A stretch of 64,000 nucleotides of DNA, from positions 682,001 to 746,000 of the forward strand of contig NZ_SACL01000001.1 of NCBI RefSeq assembly GCF_004005855.1, in the 5' to 3' direction. Below the pieces are notes generated by a model. The model saw nothing but the letters and a program-made list of their open reading frames with translations, searched no databases and was not told where the DNA came from. The DNA is from Rhodovarius crocodyli. GTDB lineage: Bacteria > Pseudomonadota > Alphaproteobacteria > Acetobacterales > Acetobacteraceae. Within the stretch, counting starts at the first letter, position 1, and every line of letters starts with the position of its first letter. This document shows, piece after piece, positions 19,715 through 28,360 of this stretch. A program made the position numbers and the translations under genes.

Positions 19715-20276
19715 CGGTCAGCTCCGTAATGGCGTCGGAGCCGCTCACGATCTCACCGCTGCTGGCGGTGGTCATGTTCACCTGGTCGGTCACGAAACGC
19801 ACTGTGATGGTGGCGACGGTGCCGGACAGGCTCGCGTCTTCCACGGTCATCGCCTGGATGTTCCGCACTTCCGTGCGCTGCGAATGGCCCTGGCTCTCAC
19901 GCTCGCTGATCGCCTGCTCAAACCCGCCATAGACCTCGTCGGCCAGCAGGTTGCGCAGCGTCGCGCGGTCGCCGGCGGCAAAACCCCCGACGATCATGCG
20001 GAATGCACCTTCCGCACCCGCCAGGAAGTGCGCGGGGTCAAAGCCGGGATCCACCGCGCGGATCCGGCTGACGGTCTGCGCCACCGGGCCGGACAGGGGC
20101 ACCTTGGTCGCGGGCGGCGCGGCTGCCTCCTGCCTGCTGGCCGGAACGGGCCCGCTCGCGGCCTGGGGCGGCCGCTCGAATCCCTGCCGCTTGCCGAGAA
20201 CACTCCGCAGACGCAGCACCAGGAAGGCCGCCACCATGCCGAAAAGGATAAGATCGAAAGGAAATGTGCCTTGCAT
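19641..20276 (-). CDS. Tim44-like domain protein (TimA)
   Basis: A 211-residue inner membrane protein with one N-terminal hydrophobic helix (FPFDLILFGMVAAFLVL), a basic/Pro-Ala linker and a C-terminal Tim44-like domain containing DPAHFLAGAEGAFRMIV and DVWTFQRD. Related alphaproteobacterial proteins are thought to act at the inner membrane near protein export. The function in bacteria is poorly defined. ATG at 20276 was chosen because it begins the membrane helix. It overlaps mltA by 74 bases. Confidence 0.8.
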   Translation of the reverse strand: MQGTFPFDLILFGMVAAFLVLRLRSVLGKRQGFERPPQAASGPVPASRQEAAAPPATKVPLSGPVAQTVSRIRAVDPGFDPAHFLAGAEGAFRMIVGGFAAGDRATLRNLLADEVYGGFEQAISERESQGHSQRTEVRNIQAMTVEDASLSGTVATITVRFVTDQVNMTTASSGEIVSGSDAITELTDVWTFQRDLKSSDPAWRLVATRSL

Positions 20277-20387
20277 GATGGTTCCGTTCTCCGCGCCTCT
20301 ACTTAAGAAGTAGCTGACCAAACTGCAATCATTGGTCTGGACCGCCCGGCGGAATGCCCGCTATCGCTGAGGACCGGAGGGCCCTTC

Positions 20388-20945
20388 ATGATCCTGCTGC
20401 GCCATGGGCAGAGTGAGTTCAACCTGCATTTCACCCGTACCCGCATCGATCCGGGCATCATTGACCCCAAGCTGACCGAGCTGGGCCATGAACAGGCGGA
20501 ACGCGCCGCTGATGCGCTGGTTTCGCGCGGGGTCCGGCGCATCATGGCGTCTCCCTACACACGCGCGCTGCAGACGGCGCTGCCCTTGGCTCGCCGCCTG
20601 GGGCTTTCCATCCACGTCACGCCGCTGGTTCGGGAGCGCTACGCCTTCACCTGCGATGTGGGGCGCCCTGCCCGGATGGTGGCGGCTGAGTTCCCCGAGG
20701 TCGCGCTCGATCACATCGATGATGTGTGGTGGCCGTCGGAAGACGAGCCTGAGCACAGCGTGGCGGACCGTGCGCGAGATTTCCGTGCCGAGGCCGCGCT
20801 GCGCGACGATTGGGCGCATACGGTGGTGGTGAGCCACTGGGGCTTCATCCTGGCCTGCACCGGCCGTTCTCTCGGCAACGGCGAGTGGCTGGAGATCGAC
20901 CCGCGCGAGCCCGCGCCGCAGGAGCTGGTGTGGCGGCACCATTAA
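20388..20945 (+). CDS. Histidine phosphatase family protein
   Basis: A 185-residue phosphoglycerate-mutase-like phosphatase. The catalytic RHGQSEFN motif sits at residues 5-12 with the phospho-accepting His. The second catalytic His is in VVSHWGF near residue 148, and ASPYTRALQTA is the conserved phosphate-binding segment. It is shorter than the housekeeping mutase GpmA, so it is more likely a small-molecule or regulatory phosphatase. GGAGGGCCC upstream is its ribosome site. Confidence 0.85.
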   Translation: MILLRHGQSEFNLHFTRTRIDPGIIDPKLTELGHEQAERAADALVSRGVRRIMASPYTRALQTALPLARRLGLSIHVTPLVRERYAFTCDVGRPARMVAAEFPEVALDHIDDVWWPSEDEPEHSVADRARDFRAEAALRDDWAHTVVVSHWGFILACTGRSLGNGEWLEIDPREPAPQELVWRHH

Positions 20946-20960
20946 GGTGCCGCCGGAACG

Positions 20961-21761
20961 TCACTTCGTGACGAAGGCCTTCTCCAGCACATAGGTGCCG
21001 GGCTTGTTGTTGGTGCCTTCCTCGAAGCCGGCCTCTTCCAGCAGCTTCTCCATATCGGAGTTGAAGGCCTCGCTGCCGCACAGCATCACACGATCCTTGG
21101 CGGGGTCCAGCGGCTCCAGCCCGGTATCGGTGTACAGCTGGCCGGTGCGGATGCGGTCGGTGATGCGCCCCTTGAACGGGAAGTCCTCACGCGTCACGGC
21201 CGGGGCATAGAACAGCTTCTCGGCAGCCAGCTCACCCAGCAGCTCGTGGCTCGGCATCTCGGCCGTGATGAACTCTCGATAGGCAAGCTCATTCACGTCG
21301 CGCACGGTGTGGGCCACGATCACGCGGTCGAACTTGTCGTAGGTGTCCGGGTCGCGCAGCAGCGACATGAAGGGTGCCAGGCCGGTACCGGTGCACATCA
21401 TCCACAGATTGCGGCCGGGCAGCAGGCTTTCGGCGATCAGCGTGCCCACCGGCTTGCGGCCGATCAGCACGGTATCGCCCACCTTGATGTGCTGAAGGCG
21501 CGAGGTCAGCGGCCCGTCGGGCACCTTGATCGACAGGAACTCCAGTTCCTCATCCCACGGCGGGGAGACGACGGAATAGGCGCGCGTCAGCGGCTTGCCG
21601 TCGACCATCAGCCCGATCATGCAGAACTGGCCTGCCACGAAGCGCAGCGCCGGATTGCGCGTACAGCGGAAGCTGAACAGGCGATCGGTCCAGTGATGGA
21701 CCCAGGTCACACGCTCACCGTAATAGGCGGCAGGAATGGTCTGCGTGGCAGTTTCGCTCAT
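20961..21761 (-). CDS. fpr: Ferredoxin-NADP reductase
   Basis: An FAD enzyme of 266 residues moving electrons between NADPH and ferredoxin/flavodoxin. The FAD motif is LTRAYSVVSPP. The NADP motif CTGTGLAPFMSLL and the terminal CGSEAFNSDM and YVLEKAFVTK match the bacterial subclass-II Fpr group. The start at 21761 opens at MSETAT, and the upstream extension is antisense to the acetyltransferase leader. It diverges from the GNAT gene. Confidence 0.9.
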   Translation of the reverse strand: MSETATQTIPAAYYGERVTWVHHWTDRLFSFRCTRNPALRFVAGQFCMIGLMVDGKPLTRAYSVVSPPWDEELEFLSIKVPDGPLTSRLQHIKVGDTVLIGRKPVGTLIAESLLPGRNLWMMCTGTGLAPFMSLLRDPDTYDKFDRVIVAHTVRDVNELAYREFITAEMPSHELLGELAAEKLFYAPAVTREDFPFKGRITDRIRTGQLYTDTGLEPLDPAKDRVMLCGSEAFNSDMEKLLEEAGFEEGTNNKPGTYVLEKAFVTK

Positions 21762-21856
21762 GACCGACCCGTATGCTGCGGTTGCGAGAGCATCGCAAGC
21801 GGCAATCTCAGAGGGGCTGGGTTGTGCGTGGTTCGGTGCGGCGCCAGCATGCCGGC

Positions 21857-22573
21857 ATGATCCTGCATCCGCCTGAAGCCGAACCCGGCAGCACCCCTCC
21901 CGTCGGCCGCAAGGTGGACACGACACCGCGCCCCCTTCCCGCGCGCATTCCCCATAAGGGGCGGCAGGTCGATCTGGAGCCGCTGCACCTGCGCCATGCC
22001 CAGGAGCTGTGGCAGGCGGCGCAAAGCGACGCGACGGGGGCCTCCTGGGCCTATATGAGCTATGGCCCCTTCGCCGATGCGGCCGCGCTCAAGGCATTCA
22101 TCGGGCAGTTCGTCTCCGCGCAGGACCGTTACGCCTGGGCGGTTCGGCCTCATCGCACCGGCACCGCCGATGGCTGGCTGACCTTGATGGAGGTGCATCC
22201 GGGAGATGCTCACATCGAGCTCGGCAATATCTGGTTCAGCCCGCGAATGCAGCGCAGCCGGGCAGCAACGGAGGCCATGTACCTGCTGATGCGCCACGCC
22301 ATGGAGGATCTCGGCTACCGCCGGCTGACCTGGAAATGCAATGCGCTGAACGAGCCGTCGATGCGCGCAGCGGCGCGCCTGGGCTTCACCTATGAGGGGA
22401 CGCTGCGCGACGTGCTGGTTACCAAGGGCCGCAGCCGCAGCACCGCCTGGTTCAGCCTGTTGGCGGATGAATGGCCCGTCGCGGGGGCGCGCATCGCCGC
22501 CTGGCTGGACGATAGCAATTTCGGGCCGGACGGGTCGCCCCGCCGGCGCCTGGGCGACCAAGGTTTCGCTTGA
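21857..22573 (+). CDS. GNAT-family N-acetyltransferase, RimJ/RimL-like
   Basis: A 238-residue acetyltransferase. The region HIELGNIWFSPRMQRSRAATEA provides the acetyl-CoA-binding strand and loop, followed by LTWKCNALNEPSMRAAARLGF, characteristic of proteins that acetylate small molecules or protein N-termini in the RimJ/L class. The ATG at 21857 is the first with a reasonable N-terminus. Starts up to 84 bases upstream remain open. Substrate unknown. Confidence 0.75.
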   Translation: MILHPPEAEPGSTPPVGRKVDTTPRPLPARIPHKGRQVDLEPLHLRHAQELWQAAQSDATGASWAYMSYGPFADAAALKAFIGQFVSAQDRYAWAVRPHRTGTADGWLTLMEVHPGDAHIELGNIWFSPRMQRSRAATEAMYLLMRHAMEDLGYRRLTWKCNALNEPSMRAAARLGFTYEGTLRDVLVTKGRSRSTAWFSLLADEWPVAGARIAAWLDDSNFGPDGSPRRRLGDQGFA

Positions 22574-22622
22574 TTTTACAGAACTTTTCTTTTATGTAAT
22601 GCGCTCTTAATGGGAGGTCATC

Positions 22623-22796
22623 ATGTTCCACAACCTGCCTGACGCCTTTCAGTATGGCGCGCTGATCGGATGGGCCATCGTCGCTGCCGCCGTGATGTTC
22701 AACTACGCCATGCCGCGCTTCGGTGCCGGCGGGGCGATCGCCGCAGCCGCGCTGGGCGCCATCGCCACCAAGACGCTGCTGCTGGATCTGACCTGA
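22623..22796 (+). CDS. 57-residue single-pass membrane protein, unknown function
   Basis: A short ORF of 58 codons including the stop, starting ATG with a clear GGGAGG ribosome site 6 bases upstream. The peptide has polar ends and two hydrophobic stretches (ALIGWAIVAAAVMF, then a Gly/Ala-rich IAAAALGAIA), so it could span the membrane once or twice. The third-position GC is high, as in real genes here. I do not recognise a family. It stops one base before the end of the convergent racemase gene. Confidence 0.6.
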   Translation: MFHNLPDAFQYGALIGWAIVAAAVMFNYAMPRFGAGGAIAAAALGAIATKTLLLDLT

Positions 22797-22797
22797 T

Positions 22798-23496
22798 CTA
22801 CGCCTTGGCCCAGGCGATAGAGGCCCGGGCCAGGGCCGCGATGGTGTCCGTCACCGGAAACGGCAGCACGGGGCCTGCATCGATGCCCAGCGGTATTTCG
22901 GTGCAGCCCAGCACGACGGCCGTGGCGCCACGCGCCATCAGCCGGCCCGCGATCTCCGCCAACGGCGCGTAGGCACCGGTGATATCATTGGCCTTCACCT
23001 GCGCGATGGCGGGCGAGACATGGCTCGCCATCTCCTCCGGCGTCGGCACCATGCATTCCCAGCCGCGGCTTTCCAGCCTGTCCTGATAGAGCCGCATGGC
23101 AAGCGTGCCCGCCGTTCCCATCAGGCCGATGCGGCCGGGACGCACGCCTTGCCGCAGCAGGTCGGCCTCTGCCGCATCCACGATATGAATGATCGGCAGC
23201 GCGGTGGCGGCGGTCATGCCGTCATACCAGCCATGGGCAGTGTTGCAGGGAATGGCGATGGCGCCGCACCCCGCGGCCTCAAGCACGCGGATGCCGCGGA
23301 CCAGCGCCGGCAACGGATCTTCGCCTCCATGCAGCCTGGCGGCCGTGCGGTCAGGCACCCGCGGATCGCTGACGAGCAAGGCCGGGACATGATCCTGGTC
23401 ACGCTCCGCAGGCGTCAGCAACGTCAACCGCCGCATGAACTCCGCCGAGGCCAAGGGCCCCATGCCGCCCAGCACACCAAGAATGCGATCGCTCAT
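22798..23496 (-). CDS. Aspartate/glutamate racemase family protein
   Basis: A 232-residue cofactor-independent racemase. The two catalytic cysteines are in IPCNTAHG (Cys84) and VLGCTEIPL (Cys198), and the N-terminal LGVLGGMGPLASAEF matches the YgeA/aspartate racemase branch rather than MurI. It may interconvert aspartate, glutamate or another small amino acid. It ends beside a convergent small membrane gene, and the start overlaps the upstream TauE/SafE gene (ATGA), so the two are co-translated. Confidence 0.8.
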   Translation of the reverse strand: MSDRILGVLGGMGPLASAEFMRRLTLLTPAERDQDHVPALLVSDPRVPDRTAARLHGGEDPLPALVRGIRVLEAAGCGAIAIPCNTAHGWYDGMTAATALPIIHIVDAAEADLLRQGVRPGRIGLMGTAGTLAMRLYQDRLESRGWECMVPTPEEMASHVSPAIAQVKANDITGAYAPLAEIAGRLMARGATAVVLGCTEIPLGIDAGPVLPFPVTDTIAALARASIAWAKA

Positions 23497-24257
23497 GCGA
23501 TGAATCCATCCCAGACAAGTTTGAGGCCGGAGGCCAGCAGGGCCCAGACCACGATTCGATAGAACAGTGCCTCAGGAATACGCTTCTGCATCCAGATGCC
23601 CAGATGCACGCCGATAGGACAGAGCGGCAACAGCACGAGCGAGGTCAGGAGGTTCGTCCAGTCGAACAGGCCGAGCATCCCATAGGGCACCAGCTTCACG
23701 TAGTTGATGACGCCGAAGAACACGACGTTGGTGGCGGCGAAGGTGGCACGCGGCAGGCGGCGCGGCAGCATGTAGATCTGCAGAGGAGGGGCGCCCGCAT
23801 GCGCCAGCGTGCTGGTGATGCCTGAAGCCGCCGAGCAGATCGCGCCCTTCACCACCGAATGCGGTGCGGCCGGCGGCAAGCCTCGCCGCGTGGACCATAG
23901 CCGGTAGGCCACGAAGCCAAGCGTGATGACGCCCAACAGGCCTGCGACCATCTGCGGCGACAGGCTGCCCAGCAGCAGCGCCCCCAGCCCGACGCCCACG
24001 ATACCGCCCGGAATGATGACGCGCATCTCCCGCTTGTCCCAAAGCCCCCACCAGGCCTTCAGGCCGGAAAGGTCCATGGCGCAAAGAAGGACCAGAGAAA
24101 TCGCGGCGGCCTGGGGCACCGGCAGCACCACGGCCATGGCCGGCACGGCAAGACCGCCCGCCGAACCGGCAAACCCGCCCTTGCCGATCGCCGTCAACAA
24201 CACGGCCGGTATCGCCAGCGCGTAGAACAGAGGATCCGTAATCAGAATCAACACCAA
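23493..24257 (-). CDS. TauE/SafE-family anion permease (first of three)
   Basis: An inner membrane protein of 254 residues with about eight hydrophobic segments and the repeated TauE/SafE motif GKGGFAGSAGG in the N-terminal half. Members export sulfite, sulfoacetate or related organosulfur anions. It is translationally coupled to the racemase and divergent from two further TauE/SafE genes. The substrate is not determined by sequence. Confidence 0.82.
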   Translation of the reverse strand: MVLILITDPLFYALAIPAVLLTAIGKGGFAGSAGGLAVPAMAVVLPVPQAAAISLVLLCAMDLSGLKAWWGLWDKREMRVIIPGGIVGVGLGALLLGSLSPQMVAGLLGVITLGFVAYRLWSTRRGLPPAAPHSVVKGAICSAASGITSTLAHAGAPPLQIYMLPRRLPRATFAATNVVFFGVINYVKLVPYGMLGLFDWTNLLTSLVLLPLCPIGVHLGIWMQKRIPEALFYRIVVWALLASGLKLVWDGFIA

Positions 24258-24322
24258 GGTCCCTTGCGCCTGGCGCGGCAGAGTGCAACGCGTTGACCCA
24301 GTTTGGCGAAGGTGGGGGGTTT

Positions 24323-25147
24323 ATGGAACACAGCGTGACCTGGCTGATCGGCATGGCTGCCGCGATGATGGCGACAGGCCTTGTCTCCGGGGTATTGGCC
24401 GGCTTGCTCGGGGTCGGCGGCGGCATCGTGATCGTGCCGGTGCTGTCCTATGTGCTGCCCCTGCTCGGCGTGCCCGAGGCCACGCAGATGAAGGTCGCCG
24501 TGGCCACGTCGCTGGCCACCATCATTCCCACCTCCATCATCTCCGCGCGGAAGCATTTTGCCAAAGGCACGATGGATGTGCCGCTCCTCAAGAGCATGGC
24601 GGTACCCATGCTGGTCGGCGTGCTGGTCGGCACCGTGCTGGCGATCTATCTGCGCGGGCCGGCGCTCTCTCTCGTCTTCGCCACCATCGCGCTGCTGGTT
24701 GCACTGAACATGGGCTTCACCGGCACCGACTTCAAAATCCGTGATTCGATGCCGACCGGCGCGCCGCGTGCGGGCATTGCAGCGTCGATCGGCGCATTTT
24801 CGACGATGATGGGCATTGGCGGGGGCACGGTGGGCGTGCCGATCATGACCATGTTCGGCGCGCCGATCCGCGCCGCCGTGTCCACAGCCTCGGCCTTCGG
24901 CCTCATCATCTCCGTGCCGGCCACCATTGGCCTGATCTTCGCGGGCATCGGTGCTGAGGGCCGCCCCCCCTACTCGCTGGGCTGGGTGAACCTGATCGGC
25001 TTCGCGCTGATCGTCCCGAGCTCCATCATCGCGACGCCCTGGGGCGTGACGCTCGCGCACACCATTCCCCCGTTGTGGCTGAAGCGCGCCTTCGCGATCT
25101 TCCTCGCGGTCACCAGCATCCGCATGTTCTACAAGCTGTTCGTCTGA
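24323..25147 (+). CDS. TauE/SafE-family anion permease (second of three)
   Basis: A 274-residue permease. The two halves carry the internally repeated motifs LLGVGGGIVIVPVLS and MGIGGGTVGVPIM, as expected for the duplicated TauE fold. The start at 24323 has GGTGGGGGG upstream. Its stop overlaps the start of the third permease (TGATG-type), so the two are co-expressed and could act as a pair. Confidence 0.85.
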   Translation: MEHSVTWLIGMAAAMMATGLVSGVLAGLLGVGGGIVIVPVLSYVLPLLGVPEATQMKVAVATSLATIIPTSIISARKHFAKGTMDVPLLKSMAVPMLVGVLVGTVLAIYLRGPALSLVFATIALLVALNMGFTGTDFKIRDSMPTGAPRAGIAASIGAFSTMMGIGGGTVGVPIMTMFGAPIRAAVSTASAFGLIISVPATIGLIFAGIGAEGRPPYSLGWVNLIGFALIVPSSIIATPWGVTLAHTIPPLWLKRAFAIFLAVTSIRMFYKLFV

Positions 25148-25956
25148 TGGATGCCGTCGCCCTCGCTGCCTGTCTGGCGATCGCCGGCGCAGCGGGAGGC
25201 TTCCTGGCAGGGCTTTTCGGCCTTGGTGTCGGCGTCGTCCTGGTCCCGGTGATGACGGCGCTGCCGCTGATGCCCGGCGTCACCGAGGGCAACCGGATGC
25301 CTGTGGCGCTCGCTGTTTCCCTGGCGGTGACCGTGCCGACATCAGCCCTCGCCATGGCGGCCCACGCGCGGCGCGGATCCCTGAACATGCCGTTGCTGAA
25401 GCGGCTGGCGCCAGGGATGCTGGCCGGCGTGCTGCTGGGCTGCTGGGGGGCGGTCACGCTTCCGGCCTCGGTCCTGCAGGCCGTGTTCGGCCTGGTCGCG
25501 CTGCTCGTCGGGCTCTGGCTCGGTCTGGCCGGCCCGCAGTCCCGCCTTGCAGACAGCCTGCCCGGTGAACCGGCCCGCGCCGCCCTGGCCGCGGTGGTGG
25601 GTGCGATCTCCGCCATGATGGGCGTGGGGGGCGGCACGCTGGGCGTCCCCGCCCTCGTCCTTTTCGGCACCAATATCGGGGAAGCGGTGGCGCTCGGGTC
25701 GGGCTTCGGGGTCCTGATTGCCGCTCCGGCCACGCTGACGTTGATCTGGGCCGGCTGGGGCGCCTCGGGCACGCCGCTCTACGGCCTCGGCTACCTTGAT
25801 CTGGCCGCCATGGTGGTGGTTCTGCCGCTGGCGTTATTGGCCACCCCGATCGGCGCACGGGCTGCGCATCGGCTTCCACCGATGGTGCTCAGGAAGGGGT
25901 TCGCCGGCCTGATGGCGCTGCTGGGCGTGAAGATGCTCTGGGCGGCGTTCTTCTGA
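25147..25956 (+). CDS. TauE/SafE-family anion permease (third of three)
   Basis: A 269-residue permease closely similar in plan to its upstream neighbour. It has the paired motifs LFGLGVGVVLVPVM and MGVGGGTLGVPALV and ends with a hydrophobic segment (LLGVKMLWAAFF). It starts on the stop of the second permease. The tandem looks like a gene duplication in which each copy has diverged. Confidence 0.85.
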   Translation: MDAVALAACLAIAGAAGGFLAGLFGLGVGVVLVPVMTALPLMPGVTEGNRMPVALAVSLAVTVPTSALAMAAHARRGSLNMPLLKRLAPGMLAGVLLGCWGAVTLPASVLQAVFGLVALLVGLWLGLAGPQSRLADSLPGEPARAALAAVVGAISAMMGVGGGTLGVPALVLFGTNIGEAVALGSGFGVLIAAPATLTLIWAGWGASGTPLYGLGYLDLAAMVVVLPLALLATPIGARAAHRLPPMVLRKGFAGLMALLGVKMLWAAFF

Positions 25957-25984
25957 ACGCGACGATCCGGCGCATATAGGGCGC

Positions 25985-26881
25985 CTAGCCCAGAAATCCC
26001 CAATCGGCGCCCACCAATGTGCTGGTAAGGCGCCTCAGGTCGCCAGCCAGACGTTCCATCCCGTCATTCGGGCGGATCTGCGCCTCGTCCATGTACAGTT
26101 TCCGGCACAGTTCGAGCTGCAGCACATGCACCGCCTCACGCGGGCGACCATAGTGGCGCGTGACGTAGCCGCCGGCGTAGGGATCATTTCGGCCGAGGCG
26201 ATACCCAAAGCCGCCGAGGGTCTGCTCCACCAGCCGCGTGATCCGGGGTGAGCAGGTGGTGCCGTGCGCATCGCCCAGCACCATGTCGGGCAAGGGCCCA
26301 TAGACGGTCGGCGCACTGGGCATCGAATGGCAGTCGATCAGGATGCAGACCCCGAACTGAGCGCGCGTTTCGGCAATGAGTGCGGCCAGGGCCGCGTGGT
26401 AGGGCTGCCAACAGTTCCGGACGCGCGCCTCGGCCTCCGCGAAGGGCAGCTTTCCACGATAGATGGGCTCACCGGTCGAGACGACGCGCGCGATGGTCCC
26501 CAGCCCGGCACCGACCCTCGGGCTCGCACTGTTGACCCAGGGAGGCAGCACGCCCTCGAACATCGCAGGGTCTAGCTCCCAGGGCTCCCGGTTGGCATCG
26601 CAATAGGCGCGCGGAAAATGGGCCAACAGCAGCGGTGCGCCCAGCTCTGGCGCCGAGGCGAAGAGCTGATCCACGAAGCAATCCTCGGAGCGCCTCAATG
26701 CCAATGCATCGAGCCGCGCGGCGGCAACGAATTCGGCGGGATAATTTCGGCCGGAATGTCCCGAGGCGAAGATCACGGGGCTCAGCGCGCGCGCGGGCCG
26801 CAACAGGCTGAAGGCGTCGCAGCCGGCTTCCATTGAGGGGGCAGGAGCCAGGCGCTCCTGGGTGGCGGTGTTCATGTCCAT
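25985..26881 (-). CDS. N-formylglutamate amidohydrolase family protein
   Basis: A 298-residue zinc-dependent hydrolase that releases formate from N-formylglutamate at the end of histidine degradation, or acts on related N-acyl amino acids. Family landmarks are ASGHSGRNYP near residue 40, LIDCHSMPSA near residue 180 and NDPYAGGYVTRHYG near 235. No hut genes are adjacent. The start could be either Met1 or Met3. Confidence 0.8.
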   Translation of the reverse strand: MDMNTATQERLAPAPSMEAGCDAFSLLRPARALSPVIFASGHSGRNYPAEFVAAARLDALALRRSEDCFVDQLFASAPELGAPLLLAHFPRAYCDANREPWELDPAMFEGVLPPWVNSASPRVGAGLGTIARVVSTGEPIYRGKLPFAEAEARVRNCWQPYHAALAALIAETRAQFGVCILIDCHSMPSAPTVYGPLPDMVLGDAHGTTCSPRITRLVEQTLGGFGYRLGRNDPYAGGYVTRHYGRPREAVHVLQLELCRKLYMDEAQIRPNDGMERLAGDLRRLTSTLVGADWGFLG

Positions 26882-26986
26882 AGGTCTGACGGGATTTGAA
26901 CCCAGCCTGCGAAGGATGTCATCACCGGAATATGCTCCCCCACCCTTGTGCAGTCGAAGATGTCGGGGTAATCACGCCTCCACTTC

Positions 26987-27058
26987 GGGCGCATAGCTCA
27001 GCGGTAGAGCACCACCTTGACATGGTGGGGGTCACAGGTTCGATCCCTGTTGCGCCCA
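26987..27058 (+). tRNA. tRNA-Val(GAC)
   Basis: A complete cloverleaf of 72 bases. The acceptor pair is GGGCGCA/TGCGCCC, the D arm GCTC/GAGC, the anticodon stem CCACC/GGTGG with loop TTGACAT (anticodon GAC), a 5-base variable loop GGGTC and a T arm ACAGG-TTCGATC-CCTGT. The CCA end is not encoded. It reads valine codons GTC/GTT. Confidence 0.97.
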
Positions 27059-27068
27059 TTCCCCCCGA

Positions 27069-27809
27069 TCACAGCACCAATTCGTGGGAAATCCCCCGGC
27101 AATCCATCTCCCAGTCCAGCCCTTCGATGGGCGGGCGGCAGAGATGCCATTCGAGGCCGAGCGCAGGCGCTGCACGGCCCAGAATCTCCCGGGCCAGGAT
27201 CGGGTGCGGGTCGTAGACTGTGTAGAGATTCATCGCGGTCGCCGCGTCGTAGCCCACGCCCAGCGTGCGCATGCGTGATTCCATCTCGGACATCACATGG
27301 TGGCATTTGGCGGACAGGCCGGCAGGCGAGGTGTCGCCGAAGGCCACGATGCTTTCGCGATAGGTGGCACCGCCTTCCTTCGCCTCGCAATTGCCTGCGA
27401 TGACAAAGCTGGCGACCGAAGCCGCATCCGGCACGGCATAGGAAAAGGCGTGGAACCCGGGTGCCGCCGGTGGTGAGACCTCCGGACATACATTGCTGCG
27501 CGCTACGGGATTTTCTTCGCCCACGAAGACACCCCAATCCTGCAGGGTTCCGGCGTAGACGCGGTTGAATTCGGCAAAGCCGGCCTCGGTGAATTGCCCG
27601 GGGCTGCGCAACTCGCAGGCAGCGAAGGCCGTCAACGGCACTCCGCGCGCGATCAGATGGGCTTTGATACGGGCGAACCCCTCACCCAACTCGACAGGCC
27701 TGCGGAAGCGGGCCCGTTCCAACCTGTAGCCCGGCAGGGCAGCCACGCCACAGGAATATTGAAACACTCCCGGAGCGTAGCCGTAGCCTCGCTCGGGCAG
27801 TGGTTTCAT
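27069..27809 (-). CDS. CnbZ-like deaminase family protein
   Basis: A 246-residue protein that I associate with the 2-amino-5-chloromuconate deaminase CnbZ family by its overall sequence pattern: YSCGVAALPGYRLERARF at the start, then RVYAGTLQDWGVFVGEENP, then CHHVMSEMESRM. The two halves resemble the Rid deaminase layout. In the known pathway CnbZ removes ammonia from an aminomuconate. No other aromatic-degradation gene is nearby, so the role here is uncertain. The ATG overlaps the gcrA stop by ATGA, so it is translated after gcrA on the same message. Confidence 0.5.
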   Translation of the reverse strand: MKPLPERGYGYAPGVFQYSCGVAALPGYRLERARFRRPVELGEGFARIKAHLIARGVPLTAFAACELRSPGQFTEAGFAEFNRVYAGTLQDWGVFVGEENPVARSNVCPEVSPPAAPGFHAFSYAVPDAASVASFVIAGNCEAKEGGATYRESIVAFGDTSPAGLSAKCHHVMSEMESRMRTLGVGYDAATAMNLYTVYDPHPILAREILGRAAPALGLEWHLCRPPIEGLDWEMDCRGISHELVL

Positions 27810-28360
27810 CAGGCGGCGTCCTCGCGCTTGTCCTTAACACGGACATAGGCGATCGAGGCGTGTTCCTGGCAGTAGGGCTTCCCGCCCATCGCGGCCGAGG
27901 TGCAGAAGGTGAAGCCCTTCGTGCCCGGCTCCCCGATCGGCCAGCAGCAGGTCTTGGAACCGAGCGTGCCGAAGGGACGCGGAGCGGGCTGCGCCACGCG
28001 CTGCACAGGGCGCTCCACGACCGGGGCCGGGACCTCGACCACCGGGCGCACAGGCACCGACAACGGCGAGGACGCCGCCGTGGGGACACCCGCAGGCACT
28101 TCAGGCCGGCGCAGCATCGGCGGCGGCTCACGCAGCGCGGCGCGCAGCGGCGGCAAGGTATGCCGACGCGCGGGCGCCGGCTTCGGCGGCGCAGCAGCGT
28201 CCCGACGGATCGGGCTCGGGCGCGCGGGCAAGTTGAGGCGATGCGCCTTGCCCACTACCGCATTCTTAGAAACACCCATGCGACGGCCGATTTCGGCGGT
28301 GCTGTGCCCCTCAGACCAAAGGGCACGAAGCCGGTCGATGGCTTCCACGGTCCAGTCCAT
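27809..28360 (-). CDS. gcrA: GcrA-family cell-cycle regulator
   Basis: A 183-residue protein. The N-terminus MDWTVEAIDRLRALWSEGHS opens a helix-turn-helix domain continuing with EIGRRMGVSKNAVVGKAHRL. A Pro/Ala-rich linker follows, then a C-terminal Cys/His-rich segment (KTCCWPIGEPG, FTFCTS, GKPYCQEHA). This matches GcrA, which binds sigma-70 and CcrM-methylated GANTC promoters in alphaproteobacteria. Two GANTC sites and DnaA-box-like sequences lie upstream, and a CnbZ-like gene follows on an ATGA overlap. Confidence 0.9.
   Translation of the reverse strand: MDWTVEAIDRLRALWSEGHSTAEIGRRMGVSKNAVVGKAHRLNLPARPSPIRRDAAAPPKPAPARRHTLPPLRAALREPPPMLRRPEVPAGVPTAASSPLSVPVRPVVEVPAPVVERPVQRVAQPAPRPFGTLGSKTCCWPIGEPGTKGFTFCTSAAMGGKPYCQEHASIAYVRVKDKREDAA

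Noticed and set aside
26987-27058. tRNA-Val as an integration site for a genomic island
   Set aside because: No integrase, direct repeat of the tRNA 3' end or mobile gene is found next to it.
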